NCBI RefSeq assembly: GCF_030546645.1
Contig: NZ_JAUOTO010000003.1
Coordinates: 124,001 to 188,000, forward strand
DNA: 64,000 nucleotides
From: Flavitalea plasmicola
Lineage (GTDB): Bacteria; Bacteroidota; Bacteroidia; Chitinophagales; Chitinophagaceae
Direction: 5' to 3'
Position numbers and translations under genes: made by a program
Notes under the pieces: model-generated
Databases searched by the model: none
What the model saw: only the letters and a program-made list of their open reading frames with translations
Told to the model about the DNA's origin: nothing
In this document: one piece after another, positions 26,935 to 35,868 of the stretch
Layout: every line of letters starts with the position of its first letter
Numbering within the stretch: the first letter of the stretch is position 1

Positions 26935-29900
26935 ATGAAGAAATTCGGCTACTATGGAAGCCTGATGATTTTCTTTCTTGTTATCTTCTGTAAAGCTTTC
27001 TCCCAGGCCCCTCCCAGATCCCAAGGAACCAAGATCACCGTCACCGGCACTGTCACTGATACGGCCGGCAAAAAAATTGAAGGCGCCAGCGTCGTCTCTC
27101 AATCCCAACGTAATGTAGGTACGTCTACGGATGGCAACGGCAGATTTATCCTGGACGTAGCGCCGGGTTCGGTCATTGTCATTTCTTATGTTGGCTATTC
27201 GGATGAGAAGATCCAGGTCTCCGAGAACCTCAGGACGTTGAATGTGGTGATGAGGACGGCCCCTGCAGGTGAGACGGTGATCGTAACCGCTTATGGACAG
27301 AAACAACGTAAAGAGGCGGTGGTGGGGTCAGTCTCCAGCATCAACCCCGACCAGTTGAGGACGCCTACCAGCAACCTCACTAATGCCCTGGCAGGACAAG
27401 TCGCCGGGATGATCGCTTTTCAGCGTGGAGGCCAGCCGGGACGTGACAACGCCCAGTTCTTTATCCGGGGCGTCACTACTTTCGGGTACAGTCCCAGCCC
27501 GCTGATCCTCGTGGACAATATCGAGCTCAGCGCCAATGACCTGGCCCGCCTCAACGTAGACGACATCGCCAGCTTTTCCATTCTGAAAGATGCCAGCGCC
27601 GCCGCGCTCTACGGCGCCCGTGGCGCCAATGGCGTCATCCTCGTTACCACTAAAACAGGAAAGACAGGCCGGGCCAGAGTAAATCTGCGGTATGAGCGCT
27701 CCATATCCAAACCAATCCAGAACGTGGAGCTGGCGGATCCTGTCACGTACATGAAAATGTTCAACGAGGCGGTAACCACCCGCAGCGAATTGGCGACGCC
27801 TCAATTCACGCCCAACGATATAGCGGGCGCCCAGGCCACCTGGACCCATGCACCCGGCAACGATCCCTATAGATATCCTGCTGTCGACTGGATGTCCACC
27901 CTTTTCAGAAAACAGACCACTACCCAACGAGCGGATCTGGGCCTCAGTGGTGGTACGGATTTTTCCCAATATTATATTTCCGGCTCCTATAGCAGGGACA
28001 ATGGTATCATGCAGGTCAACCCCGTGAATAACTTCAACTCCGGCATGAAATATGAAAATTACCAGCTGCGGGCCAACGTCAATATGAAGCTGACCAAGAC
28101 CACCGAGGCTGTCGTCCGGCTTTGGGGTAATTTCAACGACTACACAGGTCCGATCACGGATGATGCATCCGGCTTTGCTACAGACCTTTATGACAGGGCC
28201 CTCCACACCAGCCCCGTCGCTTTCCCCGCTTTCTTTCCTCCGGACAGCGCCAACCGGCTGACCAGGCATATCCTTTTCGGTAACAATGGGCGGCTTACCG
28301 GCGGTCTCCAGGATAATCCTTATGCCGACCTGATGTACGGCTATAAAAGCTTTTCGGAGTCGCGCATGTCCGCCCAGTTTGAGCTAAACCAGCACCTGAA
28401 TTTTATTACGCCCGGATTGAACTTCCATGGATTGTTCAGCACCAACCGGTATGCCTATTTCGATCTTACCCGGTCTTACAAGCCTTTCTATTATGCCGTC
28501 AATGAATATGAGCCGGCCACCAATAAATATTCGCTGACATGGCTGAACAACCAACCCGGGTCCGCACAGGAATACCTCAGCTATTACCCCGGCTCCAAAA
28601 ACGTCAATACATATATTTACTTTCTGGGAACGGTGGACTATAGCCATAGCTTCGGCGATCATAATATAGCAGCCACCCTGGTGGGCACCCGGGAGCAGAC
28701 CCTCACTGCCAATGCAGCTACCTTACAGCTTTCGTTGCCTCACCGGAACCTGGGCGTGGCGGGCAGGCTCACGTACAACTATAAGAGTACCTATTTCGTC
28801 GAAGGTAATTTCGGCTACAACGGCTCCGAGCGATTTTCTGCCGATCATCGTTTCGGCCTTTTCCCTACCATCGGGGCAGGCTGGATCGTGTCGAACGAGA
28901 AGTTCTGGCTGGACGGCAACATCGGCAACATCCTCACCCGGCTGAAGCTGAGGGGCAGCTATGGATTGGTCGGTAATGATAACATCGATAAGGTGGAGAA
29001 CAATCGTTTCTTCTATCTTTCCAGCGTGACGCCCCATGCAGGCCCGGGCGCCACTTTCGGCACCAACAACAGCTTTACCTTAAATGGTCCCAGCATACAG
29101 AACTATCCCAACCCGGACGCCACCTGGGAAACCGCCCACAAAAGCAATCTTGCCGTGGAGTTCTCTCTTTACAAGAAATTCAACGTCATCGCCGAATATT
29201 ATTGGGAGTACCGGGAAAATATCTTTCAGCCACGAGGGTATATACCCGTTACGGATGGACTGGAGTCCACCATCAAGGCGAATTTAGGTACAGCCTATGC
29301 CAAGGGGCTCGACCTGCATATGGATTATAAGCAGAATTTTACAAAAGATATTTGGGTTTCCATGCTGGGCAATTTTACCATTACTTCCAGCAGGTATGGA
29401 CACTATGAAGAACCACAGTACAAATATCCCTATCGCTTTCAGTCCGGGCAACCTATCAACCAGCCCTTCGGGTACATTGCCGAGCGGCTCTTCGTCGACG
29501 ACAAGGAAGCGATCAATTCCCCTCCCCAGACCTTCGGCTCGGCATTACAGCCGCAGGGCGGAGATATCAAGTACAGGGACGTCAACAAGGACGGCATCAT
29601 CAACCAGGATGACCAGGTCCCTATCGGGTTGCCTACCACTCCGCAGATCATTTACGGTTTCGGCATATCCACCGGCTATAAAGGCTTTGACATCAATGCC
29701 TTCTTCCAGGGCCTGGCAAGGGAATCCTTCTTCATCAACCCGACCTCGCAGAACGACCGTTATAACGGGTATTATGGCACCACACCCTTTGTCAACAATG
29801 CCCAGATCCTGAAAGCCTATGCGGATAATCATTGGTCCGAGGAGAATCAAAACCTATACGCCCTCTGGCCCCGGCTCTCCACGTACGACAATGTCAACAA

Positions 29901-30147
29901 CCAGCAGCAAAGTACCTGGTGGTTGAGGGACGGCAGCTTCATGCGCCTGAAATCCCTGGAGATCGGTTATACTTTTCCCAAGAACCTGGTAAGGCATGCG
30001 TTCATGGAAAACCTCCGTATCTATTTCAATGGGCTGAACCTGGTGACCTGGAGCCATTTCAAATTATGGGACCCCGAAATGGCAGGGCAAGGCTTCGGAT
30101 ATCCCATCCAGAAAGTCTTCAACGTAGGGATCAATGCCAACTTCTAA
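26935..30147 (+). CDS. SusC/RagA-family TonB-linked outer-membrane transporter
   Basis: 1070 residues. The signal peptide ends near residue 24 (A-F-S-Q-A). A carboxypeptidase-regulatory-like domain (I-T-V-T-G-T-V-T-D-T-A-G-K-K-I-E-G-A-S) is followed by the TonB-box region (T-V-I-V-T-A-Y-G-Q). The plug carries A-A-A-L-Y-G-A-R-G-A-N-G-V-I-L-V-T-T-K, and the C-terminus is G-I-N-A-N-F. It is clearly different in sequence from the first SusC of the region, so the two pairs probably take different glycans or fragments. Its SusD partner follows after 17 nt. Confidence 0.95.
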   Translation: MKKFGYYGSLMIFFLVIFCKAFSQAPPRSQGTKITVTGTVTDTAGKKIEGASVVSQSQRNVGTSTDGNGRFILDVAPGSVIVISYVGYSDEKIQVSENLRTLNVVMRTAPAGETVIVTAYGQKQRKEAVVGSVSSINPDQLRTPTSNLTNALAGQVAGMIAFQRGGQPGRDNAQFFIRGVTTFGYSPSPLILVDNIELSANDLARLNVDDIASFSILKDASAAALYGARGANGVILVTTKTGKTGRARVNLRYERSISKPIQNVELADPVTYMKMFNEAVTTRSELATPQFTPNDIAGAQATWTHAPGNDPYRYPAVDWMSTLFRKQTTTQRADLGLSGGTDFSQYYISGSYSRDNGIMQVNPVNNFNSGMKYENYQLRANVNMKLTKTTEAVVRLWGNFNDYTGPITDDASGFATDLYDRALHTSPVAFPAFFPPDSANRLTRHILFGNNGRLTGGLQDNPYADLMYGYKSFSESRMSAQFELNQHLNFITPGLNFHGLFSTNRYAYFDLTRSYKPFYYAVNEYEPATNKYSLTWLNNQPGSAQEYLSYYPGSKNVNTYIYFLGTVDYSHSFGDHNIAATLVGTREQTLTANAATLQLSLPHRNLGVAGRLTYNYKSTYFVEGNFGYNGSERFSADHRFGLFPTIGAGWIVSNEKFWLDGNIGNILTRLKLRGSYGLVGNDNIDKVENNRFFYLSSVTPHAGPGATFGTNNSFTLNGPSIQNYPNPDATWETAHKSNLAVEFSLYKKFNVIAEYYWEYRENIFQPRGYIPVTDGLESTIKANLGTAYAKGLDLHMDYKQNFTKDIWVSMLGNFTITSSRYGHYEEPQYKYPYRFQSGQPINQPFGYIAERLFVDDKEAINSPPQTFGSALQPQGGDIKYRDVNKDGIINQDDQVPIGLPTTPQIIYGFGISTGYKGFDINAFFQGLARESFFINPTSQNDRYNGYYGTTPFVNNAQILKAYADNHWSEENQNLYALWPRLSTYDNVNNQQQSTWWLRDGSFMRLKSLEIGYTFPKNLVRHAFMENLRIYFNGLNLVTWSHFKLWDPEMAGQGFGYPIQKVFNVGINANF

Positions 30148-30164
30148 AAAAGAAAAATTAAAGG

Positions 30165-32081
30165 ATGAAAACGATTGTAAAAATATTGCTGACCGTGTCG
30201 CTGCCGGTGGCCATGCTGTCATCTTGTAAAAAGTACCTGAATGTCGTGCCGGACGACGTCGCCACGCTCGAAAGCGCTTTTGTCAATGCCAATGAGACGC
30301 AGGCCTATCTTTTCGGATGTTACAGTACGCTGCAGAACCTGTCCGATGTCCGGCGCAATGCAGGCTTTACTACTTCCGGTGAGATCATTTTTCCCTATCC
30401 CCTGCAGGATCAGTCCATCCTCGGCGGGCCAGGAGGGGATGACGGTTTCCAGATCCTCCGGGGTACGCAGAACAGCGCAAACCCGATCCTGAATTACTGG
30501 GACGGGTACAATATGGGGCTGAACCTCTGGCAGGCCATCCGGCGATGCAACACCCTCATCGCAAATATCAATATACCGCAAGACCTGCCGGCTTACAATA
30601 AGACCAGGTGGGTAGCCGAAGCCAAGTTCCTGAAAGCCTATTATCACTATTGGCTGATCCGTCAATATGGACCCATTCCCATCGTGGACGTAAGCCCTTC
30701 CGTCGACGCTACGACGGAGCAGGTGCGTGTCAAACAACAAACAGTGGATTCCTGCTTCAATTATGTGGTTGGCCTCCTGGATCAGGCAGCCGCCGACCTC
30801 CCTGCCGTCATTCAGAATACGGCTCTGGAAGCAGGCCGGATCACGTCTACCATCGCGCTGGCGGTGAAGGCTGAAGTGCTGGCCACCCAGGCCAGCCCGC
30901 TGTTCAACGGCAACCCGGATTATCTTGCGATGAAAGGCAAGGATGGCACCAGTTTCTTTCCCGCCACCTATGATCCAGGCAAATGGCAAAAGGCCCTCGC
31001 GGCGACGAAAGCTGCCATCGATGCGGCCAATGCCGCCAACGCCAGTTTGTACAGTCTGAAGCTCACCGGTAATATAGCCCATCTCACGGATTCCGTCCGG
31101 CAGCTGCTCACCATCCAGGGCGCCTTCGTAGACCCCTGGAACCAGGAACAGATATGGACCCTGAACCCCCAGTTCGGCTGGCAGTACATGGCTTCTCCCC
31201 GCGTAACGGCAGATGCGGCAGCCAATGTCTTTGCAGTGTATTCCAATTTTTCCGTGCCCATCGCCGAATCCGAGCTGTTCTATACCGATCATGGTGTGCC
31301 TATCGCCGAGGACAAGACCTGGGATTATGCAGGCCGGTACGCGGTGCAGTATGGCGACCAATCCCATTACTACTATCTTCGTAATAACTATCCCACTGCA
31401 AAGGGGAATTTCCACCGCGAGCCCCGCTATTATGCTGACGTGTCTTTCGACGGCGCCAATTGGTTCGGTTCCGGCAATACGGATGACAGGAACATGAACT
31501 ACGTCAATGCCGTCAATGGATTTGCGGCTCCTCCCGACAAGCTGAGATACAACACAACAGGCTATTGGGCGAAAAAACTGGTGCCTTATCAATCCACAGC
31601 CGGGCAAAGCAGCGTCTGGCAGGGATATTCCTGGCCGTTCATGCGGGTCAGCGGTCTCTGGCTCCTGTATGCGGAATGCCTGAACGAGGTGAACGGGCCC
31701 AGCGCGGAGGTGTACAGCTGGATCGATAAAGTGCGGGCAAGGGCCGGACTGCAGGGCGTGGTCGATTCCTGGAATAATTATTCCATCAACGCGGGCAAAC
31801 CTTCTACCAAAGATGGTCTCCGGTCGATCATCCACCAGGAAAGACGCATCGAGCTGTCCTTCGAAGGGCAAGCCGGATGGGACCTTAGAAGATGGAAAGA
31901 GCTGCAAAGCGTTCTCACGGGTCCGGTGCAGGGATGGAACGTCTTTAACAAGACGGTGAATGGATACTACCAGGTAGTGAATGTATTCCAGCCCATCTTC
32001 GGACTCCGGAATTATTTCTATCCTATACAGGATTATGACATCCTCACGAACCCCAACCTCACACAGACCCTATATTGGTAA
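30165..32081 (+). CDS. SusD/RagB-family glycan-binding lipoprotein, long form
   Basis: 638 residues, at the large end of the family. The lipobox M-L-S-S-C places the lipidated cysteine at residue 21. SusD hallmarks are the W-V-A-E-A-K-F-L-K-A-Y-Y-H-Y-W-L-I-R-Q-Y-G-P-I-P segment and the C-terminal H-Q-E-R-R-I-E-L-S-F-E-G-Q-A-G-W-D-L-R-R-W-K. It forms the lid of the preceding SusC transporter. The extra length comes from insertions in the middle of the fold, which may shape the sugar-binding face. Confidence 0.94.
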   Translation: MKTIVKILLTVSLPVAMLSSCKKYLNVVPDDVATLESAFVNANETQAYLFGCYSTLQNLSDVRRNAGFTTSGEIIFPYPLQDQSILGGPGGDDGFQILRGTQNSANPILNYWDGYNMGLNLWQAIRRCNTLIANINIPQDLPAYNKTRWVAEAKFLKAYYHYWLIRQYGPIPIVDVSPSVDATTEQVRVKQQTVDSCFNYVVGLLDQAAADLPAVIQNTALEAGRITSTIALAVKAEVLATQASPLFNGNPDYLAMKGKDGTSFFPATYDPGKWQKALAATKAAIDAANAANASLYSLKLTGNIAHLTDSVRQLLTIQGAFVDPWNQEQIWTLNPQFGWQYMASPRVTADAAANVFAVYSNFSVPIAESELFYTDHGVPIAEDKTWDYAGRYAVQYGDQSHYYYLRNNYPTAKGNFHREPRYYADVSFDGANWFGSGNTDDRNMNYVNAVNGFAAPPDKLRYNTTGYWAKKLVPYQSTAGQSSVWQGYSWPFMRVSGLWLLYAECLNEVNGPSAEVYSWIDKVRARAGLQGVVDSWNNYSINAGKPSTKDGLRSIIHQERRIELSFEGQAGWDLRRWKELQSVLTGPVQGWNVFNKTVNGYYQVVNVFQPIFGLRNYFYPIQDYDILTNPNLTQTLYW

Positions 32082-32085
32082 ATCA

Positions 32086-33378
32086 ATGCTCAAAGAAATT
32101 TATATGACAGCATACACATTATTCACACAGCTGCAACGTCATCGCCTCCTCGGAGGAATGATGATCCTGCTGCTGGCCCTGCAGCCGGGCTGCAAAAAAA
32201 CGGACGGGTATAACACCATCATTTCCACCGACAAGACCAAGCCGGGCGTCGTGACGAATATTAAGGTCGCCAACTTCAGCGGCGGAGCCTATATTACCTA
32301 CAGCCTCCCCGAGTCGAAGAATATACTCTATGTACAAGCCCAATACAAGATCAATGACAAAGCCAGCCGGCAATCCAAATCTTCTTACTATTCCGACAGT
32401 ATTACAGTGGGTGGTTTTGCAAAAAGCCAGGATTACCAGGTGGTGCTGTGGACGGTGAGCAGGGCGGAAGTCCGCTCGGACTCTGTAGTCGTGACCGTGC
32501 ATCCCGATACACCCGCCTATATGAAGGTCGGACGTACCGTGAAGATGGCCAATGATTTCGGAGGCGTGCATATCATGGCCGTCAACAAAGAGCATGCCCC
32601 CGTCGGCGTTATAACTATTTCGCCGGACGCACGGAATAAATGGCAGATCGTATCACAGAACTATTCGGACCAGGATACCATTCAATTCAGCCTCAGGGGA
32701 TATGACACGGTATTGAGAAAGTTCGGCGTATACGTTACTGACAAATGGGGGAATATATCCGATACGGTATTTCAGGACATACTTCCCATTTTTGAGGCGC
32801 AGATGAGTAAATCGAAGTTCCAGCCCTATGTATTGGGCACCGACGTTGCCACCGGCTTTGGTTGGATACTGCAAAATATATGGGATGGCAACACCGGCTC
32901 ACCCGGCTATCACACCGCTCAGCCCATTCAACCCCTGGTCTGGCCAGCTGTGATCACCTTTGACATGGGACAGGATGCGAAATTGAGCCGCTATACGATC
33001 TGGAACAGGGGCATCGATGGCAGCGGTAACTGGCTATGGCAGGCGGGCGCTCCGCTCACCTGGGTATTGTGGGGCCGCACCACCACGCCCGTCGATGAAA
33101 CGATGCCGACGGCGGACAACCTGCCGCCTGTCGGGGGTACTACACCTGGCGGATGGATCAACCTGGGCACCTTTGTCCTGCCGGATAAACCTTCCAAACT
33201 CCCCAATCCTCAGTATACCAATGAGGACCTGGCTTTCTGGAATGCAGGCTTCTCCTATAATTTTGACCTGGCCCTTCCCAGAGTGCGGTACATGCGGTTT
33301 GAATGCCTGGAGAACGTATCGCAGACCAATAACTTTTTCAATATAGCGGAGATGACATTCTGGGGCGACCCAAGATAG
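32086..33378 (+). CDS. surface lipoprotein, DUF4959-DUF5126-DUF5000
   Basis: 430 residues from the ATG at 32086; an ATG at 32104 is an alternative and starts closer to the signal peptide. The lipobox L-Q-P-G-C predicts a lipoprotein. Fibronectin-like DUF4959 (K-P-G-V-V-T-N-I-K-V), DUF5126 and a C-terminal discoidin-like DUF5000 carbohydrate-binding module (I-W-D-G-N-T-G...T-F-D-M-G-Q) follow in that order. This trio is common beside SusCD in Bacteroidota glycan loci. It probably binds the glycan on the cell surface and hands it to the transporter. The gene follows SusD by 4 nt. Confidence 0.8.
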   Translation: MLKEIYMTAYTLFTQLQRHRLLGGMMILLLALQPGCKKTDGYNTIISTDKTKPGVVTNIKVANFSGGAYITYSLPESKNILYVQAQYKINDKASRQSKSSYYSDSITVGGFAKSQDYQVVLWTVSRAEVRSDSVVVTVHPDTPAYMKVGRTVKMANDFGGVHIMAVNKEHAPVGVITISPDARNKWQIVSQNYSDQDTIQFSLRGYDTVLRKFGVYVTDKWGNISDTVFQDILPIFEAQMSKSKFQPYVLGTDVATGFGWILQNIWDGNTGSPGYHTAQPIQPLVWPAVITFDMGQDAKLSRYTIWNRGIDGSGNWLWQAGAPLTWVLWGRTTTPVDETMPTADNLPPVGGTTPGGWINLGTFVLPDKPSKLPNPQYTNEDLAFWNAGFSYNFDLALPRVRYMRFECLENVSQTNNFFNIAEMTFWGDPR

Positions 33379-33414
33379 TGTGCATATCAGGCGCGAACAC
33401 TAACGGTTAAAAAT

Positions 33415-34626
33415 ATGACAATGAAAAAATATTATAAAAATTCCTGGATTTTACTCGCCTGCTTCCTCGCAGTTGGGGGATGCAGTAAAAAGCCTACGGA
33501 CTACCGGTCCTTTCTCAACAATACGGAGATCACCTATCCGGGTAAAGTAAACGGCACTCAGGTCCTGCCTGGCAACGGAAGGCTTATGTTGACATGGCAT
33601 CCCAGCCCGGATCCCAGCATTGCCAAATATGTGGTCACCTGGAACAACGGCGCTGACTCGGTGGTAATGCCGGCGGCTTCCCATAATACCAGCGACACGG
33701 TGAAATGTATCATTAACAATCTGTCTGAGTACTCCTACACATTTTTCCTGTATTCCTATGATGGGGAAGGCAACCGGAGCGTCGTGACGGAGATCGACAA
33801 CGCCCAGGTATATGGCAACATCTACCGGTCAGGATTGCATAATCGCATGCTGGACTTTTCCAAACCGAGCCTTCTCAACGGCGATGGGTCTGCGACCCTG
33901 AACTTCCTGCCGCCAACGGACACGATCAATATAGCCACCCGCTGCAAATATGTCAACAACAGCGGTGATACGGTTTACGCTTATTTGCCCTCAAGCAATA
34001 GCACTGTCACCCTGCCGGACTTTAAAGAAGGTACGAAAATTACTTTTCAATCCTCTTTCATACCTTCCATCGGCGCGATTGACACCTTTTACAGCATCAT
34101 CAATGACAGCGTTCCGTATCTCATGTGCGATAAGACCATTTTCACGGAAGTTCATCTTCCCAACGACCTGAACCCGTACGGCAGCGATACCTACCTGGCA
34201 CGTATCTGGGACGGCAATATGCAGCCGAGGGGTTATCCAGAGATATTCCATAGCAGTGGCGGCCCGGGCATACCGGGTACGATCACGTTCGATATGCACA
34301 AGATATATAGCAACCTGGGCAAGATCGAGGAGACAGGGAGGAGCTGTTGTCACAATCCCCTGGATTTCGAGATCTGGGGCATCGCTGATACCACCGGCGC
34401 CATCACAAGCCTGACGCCTGGTGATGGGGGATGGGCAGCGGATATGACAGCCAAAGGTTGGACATTGTTGAAAGAAGTCGTAAGAACCGACGATGGGGTC
34501 GCGCCATATGATGCGATCCTCAATAATCCACCCACGCCCGTGAGGTTCGTCGTCATCCGTATAAAGACCGTTGCAACCAACCAAAGCTATACCAATATCA
34601 GTCAGGTGACGTTGTGGGATAAGTAA
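33415..34626 (+). CDS. surface lipoprotein, DUF4998 plus DUF5000-like module
   Basis: 403 residues. The lipobox A-V-G-G-C puts the lipid at about Cys23. The N-terminal part (K-V-N-G-T-Q-V-L-P-G-N-G-R-L-M-L-T-W) is DUF4998. The C-terminal part again shows the discoidin-like pattern (I-W-D-G-N-M-Q-P-R-G...T-F-D-M-H-K, ending I-S-Q-V-T-L-W-D-K). It looks like a partner of the preceding lipoprotein. Both are likely surface glycan-binding proteins of the second SusCD system. No enzymatic residues are apparent. Confidence 0.8.
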   Translation: MTMKKYYKNSWILLACFLAVGGCSKKPTDYRSFLNNTEITYPGKVNGTQVLPGNGRLMLTWHPSPDPSIAKYVVTWNNGADSVVMPAASHNTSDTVKCIINNLSEYSYTFFLYSYDGEGNRSVVTEIDNAQVYGNIYRSGLHNRMLDFSKPSLLNGDGSATLNFLPPTDTINIATRCKYVNNSGDTVYAYLPSSNSTVTLPDFKEGTKITFQSSFIPSIGAIDTFYSIINDSVPYLMCDKTIFTEVHLPNDLNPYGSDTYLARIWDGNMQPRGYPEIFHSSGGPGIPGTITFDMHKIYSNLGKIEETGRSCCHNPLDFEIWGIADTTGAITSLTPGDGGWAADMTAKGWTLLKEVVRTDDGVAPYDAILNNPPTPVRFVVIRIKTVATNQSYTNISQVTLWDK

Positions 34627-34646
34627 TAATCAAAGCGCAGGCGATC

Positions 34647-35867
34647 ATGATAAATAAGATATCCGTTGTTGATACCCGTTATCCCCTCGGCAATGGCGCC
34701 GGAAGCGACGCCATTCACCGGGACCCCGTCTACTCCTATGCAGTCACCCAGCTACATGATGACAGCGGTCTCACGGGCGTCGGCCTTGCCTTCACCCTGG
34801 GAGAAGGGAATGATATGGTCTGCAAAGCCGCGCAGTTATATGCCGAGAAACTAAAGGGAAAAGATATAGAGGAATTGATGAGCGACTTTGGCAATATCTT
34901 TAACAGCCTGTCCAACGAACAGCAGTTGCGATGGCTCGGGCCTCATAAAGGCGTCGTGCATCTGGGGCTGGCTTCCGTGACGAATGCCTGCTTCGACCTC
35001 TGGGCGAAAAAAAGAGGCGTCCCGTTGTGGAAACTGCTCATCGACCTTTCCCCGGAAGAACTGATCAGGACCCTGGACCTTTCGTACCTGGAAGACGAGC
35101 TGACAAGGGGGGAGGCCCTCGCCCTGCTGAAAACAAACGGGAAAGGGAAAGATGTCCGGCAGGGAATATTGACCGCAGGCTATCCCGGGTACGACACTTC
35201 CATCGGCTGGTTCAATTATCCTGACGATAAGGTGAGGGAAAATACGGTGAAGGCGGTTGCCAATGGATTTACGGCCATGAAATTGAAGGTGGGTTCGTCC
35301 GACCCGGAAAGGGATATACGCCGTGCCCATATCGTAAGACAGGCGGCGGGCGACAAGGTGAAAGTGATGCTGGACGCCAACCAGCAATGGACACTGCCAC
35401 AGGCTTTCCGCATATGCCGGCAGCTGCAGGATATCGATCCCTATTGGATCGAAGAGCCGACGCACCCCGACGATGTCCTTGGACACAAGACCCTGGCCAG
35501 GAGCATTGCGCCCACAAAGCTGGCGTTGGGCGAGCACGTACCCAATCGTATCATATTTAAGAATTACCTTCAGGCGGAATGTGCCGGGTTCATACAGGTG
35601 GATGCCGTCAGGGTAGGGGGAGTGAGTGAGTTCATAACAGTGAGCCTGCTTTGTCGTAGATTTGGGATTCCTGTAGTTCCGCACGTGGGGGACATGGGGC
35701 AGCTGCACCAGCACCTCGTATTGTTCAACCACATCACTCTTGGACATCAGGCCTTATTCCTTGAACATATTCCCCATCTTCAAAAGCATTTTGTACATCC
35801 GGTGGTCATTGCCGGCGGTGTTTACAAAACACCGCAGGAGCCGGGTAGCAGCTGCGATCTGAAATAG
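34647..35867 (+). CDS. L-fuconate dehydratase (enolase superfamily)
   Basis: 406 residues. It dehydrates L-fuconate to 2-keto-3-deoxy-L-fuconate in the cytoplasm. The sequence follows characterised FucD closely, with G-P-H-K-G-V-V-H-L, D-E-L-T-R-G-E-A-L-A-L-L, G-Y-P-G-Y-D-T-S-I-G-W and H-F-V-H-P-V. Catalytic K212-x-K214 (M-K-L-K-V-G), metal ligands D243 (M-L-D-A-N-Q) and the E-E-P-T glutamate near 270, G-E-H near 295, and the general-base His in V-P-H-V-G are all present. The C-terminus is slightly shorter than in Xanthomonas FucD. It is the clearest evidence that this region degrades L-fucose (or L-galactose) oxidatively. Confidence 0.93.
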   Translation: MINKISVVDTRYPLGNGAGSDAIHRDPVYSYAVTQLHDDSGLTGVGLAFTLGEGNDMVCKAAQLYAEKLKGKDIEELMSDFGNIFNSLSNEQQLRWLGPHKGVVHLGLASVTNACFDLWAKKRGVPLWKLLIDLSPEELIRTLDLSYLEDELTRGEALALLKTNGKGKDVRQGILTAGYPGYDTSIGWFNYPDDKVRENTVKAVANGFTAMKLKVGSSDPERDIRRAHIVRQAAGDKVKVMLDANQQWTLPQAFRICRQLQDIDPYWIEEPTHPDDVLGHKTLARSIAPTKLALGEHVPNRIIFKNYLQAECAGFIQVDAVRVGGVSEFITVSLLCRRFGIPVVPHVGDMGQLHQHLVLFNHITLGHQALFLEHIPHLQKHFVHPVVIAGGVYKTPQEPGSSCDLK

Positions 35868-35868
35868 C

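Noticed and set aside
27328-28269. A 313-codon minus-strand frame
   Set aside because: Antisense shadow of the second SusC gene caused by GC-biased codon use.
30219-31907. A 562-codon open frame on the minus strand
   Set aside because: It lies wholly opposite the SusD gene, has low-complexity shadow composition and shows no family motif; the SusD reading has a lipobox and family signatures.
31981-32085. N-terminal extension of the DUF4959 lipoprotein
   Set aside because: It would overlap the end of SusD and place 35 residues before the lipoprotein signal peptide.
34851-35747. A 298-codon minus-strand frame
   Set aside because: Opposite the L-fuconate dehydratase gene, which is certain from its catalytic residues.
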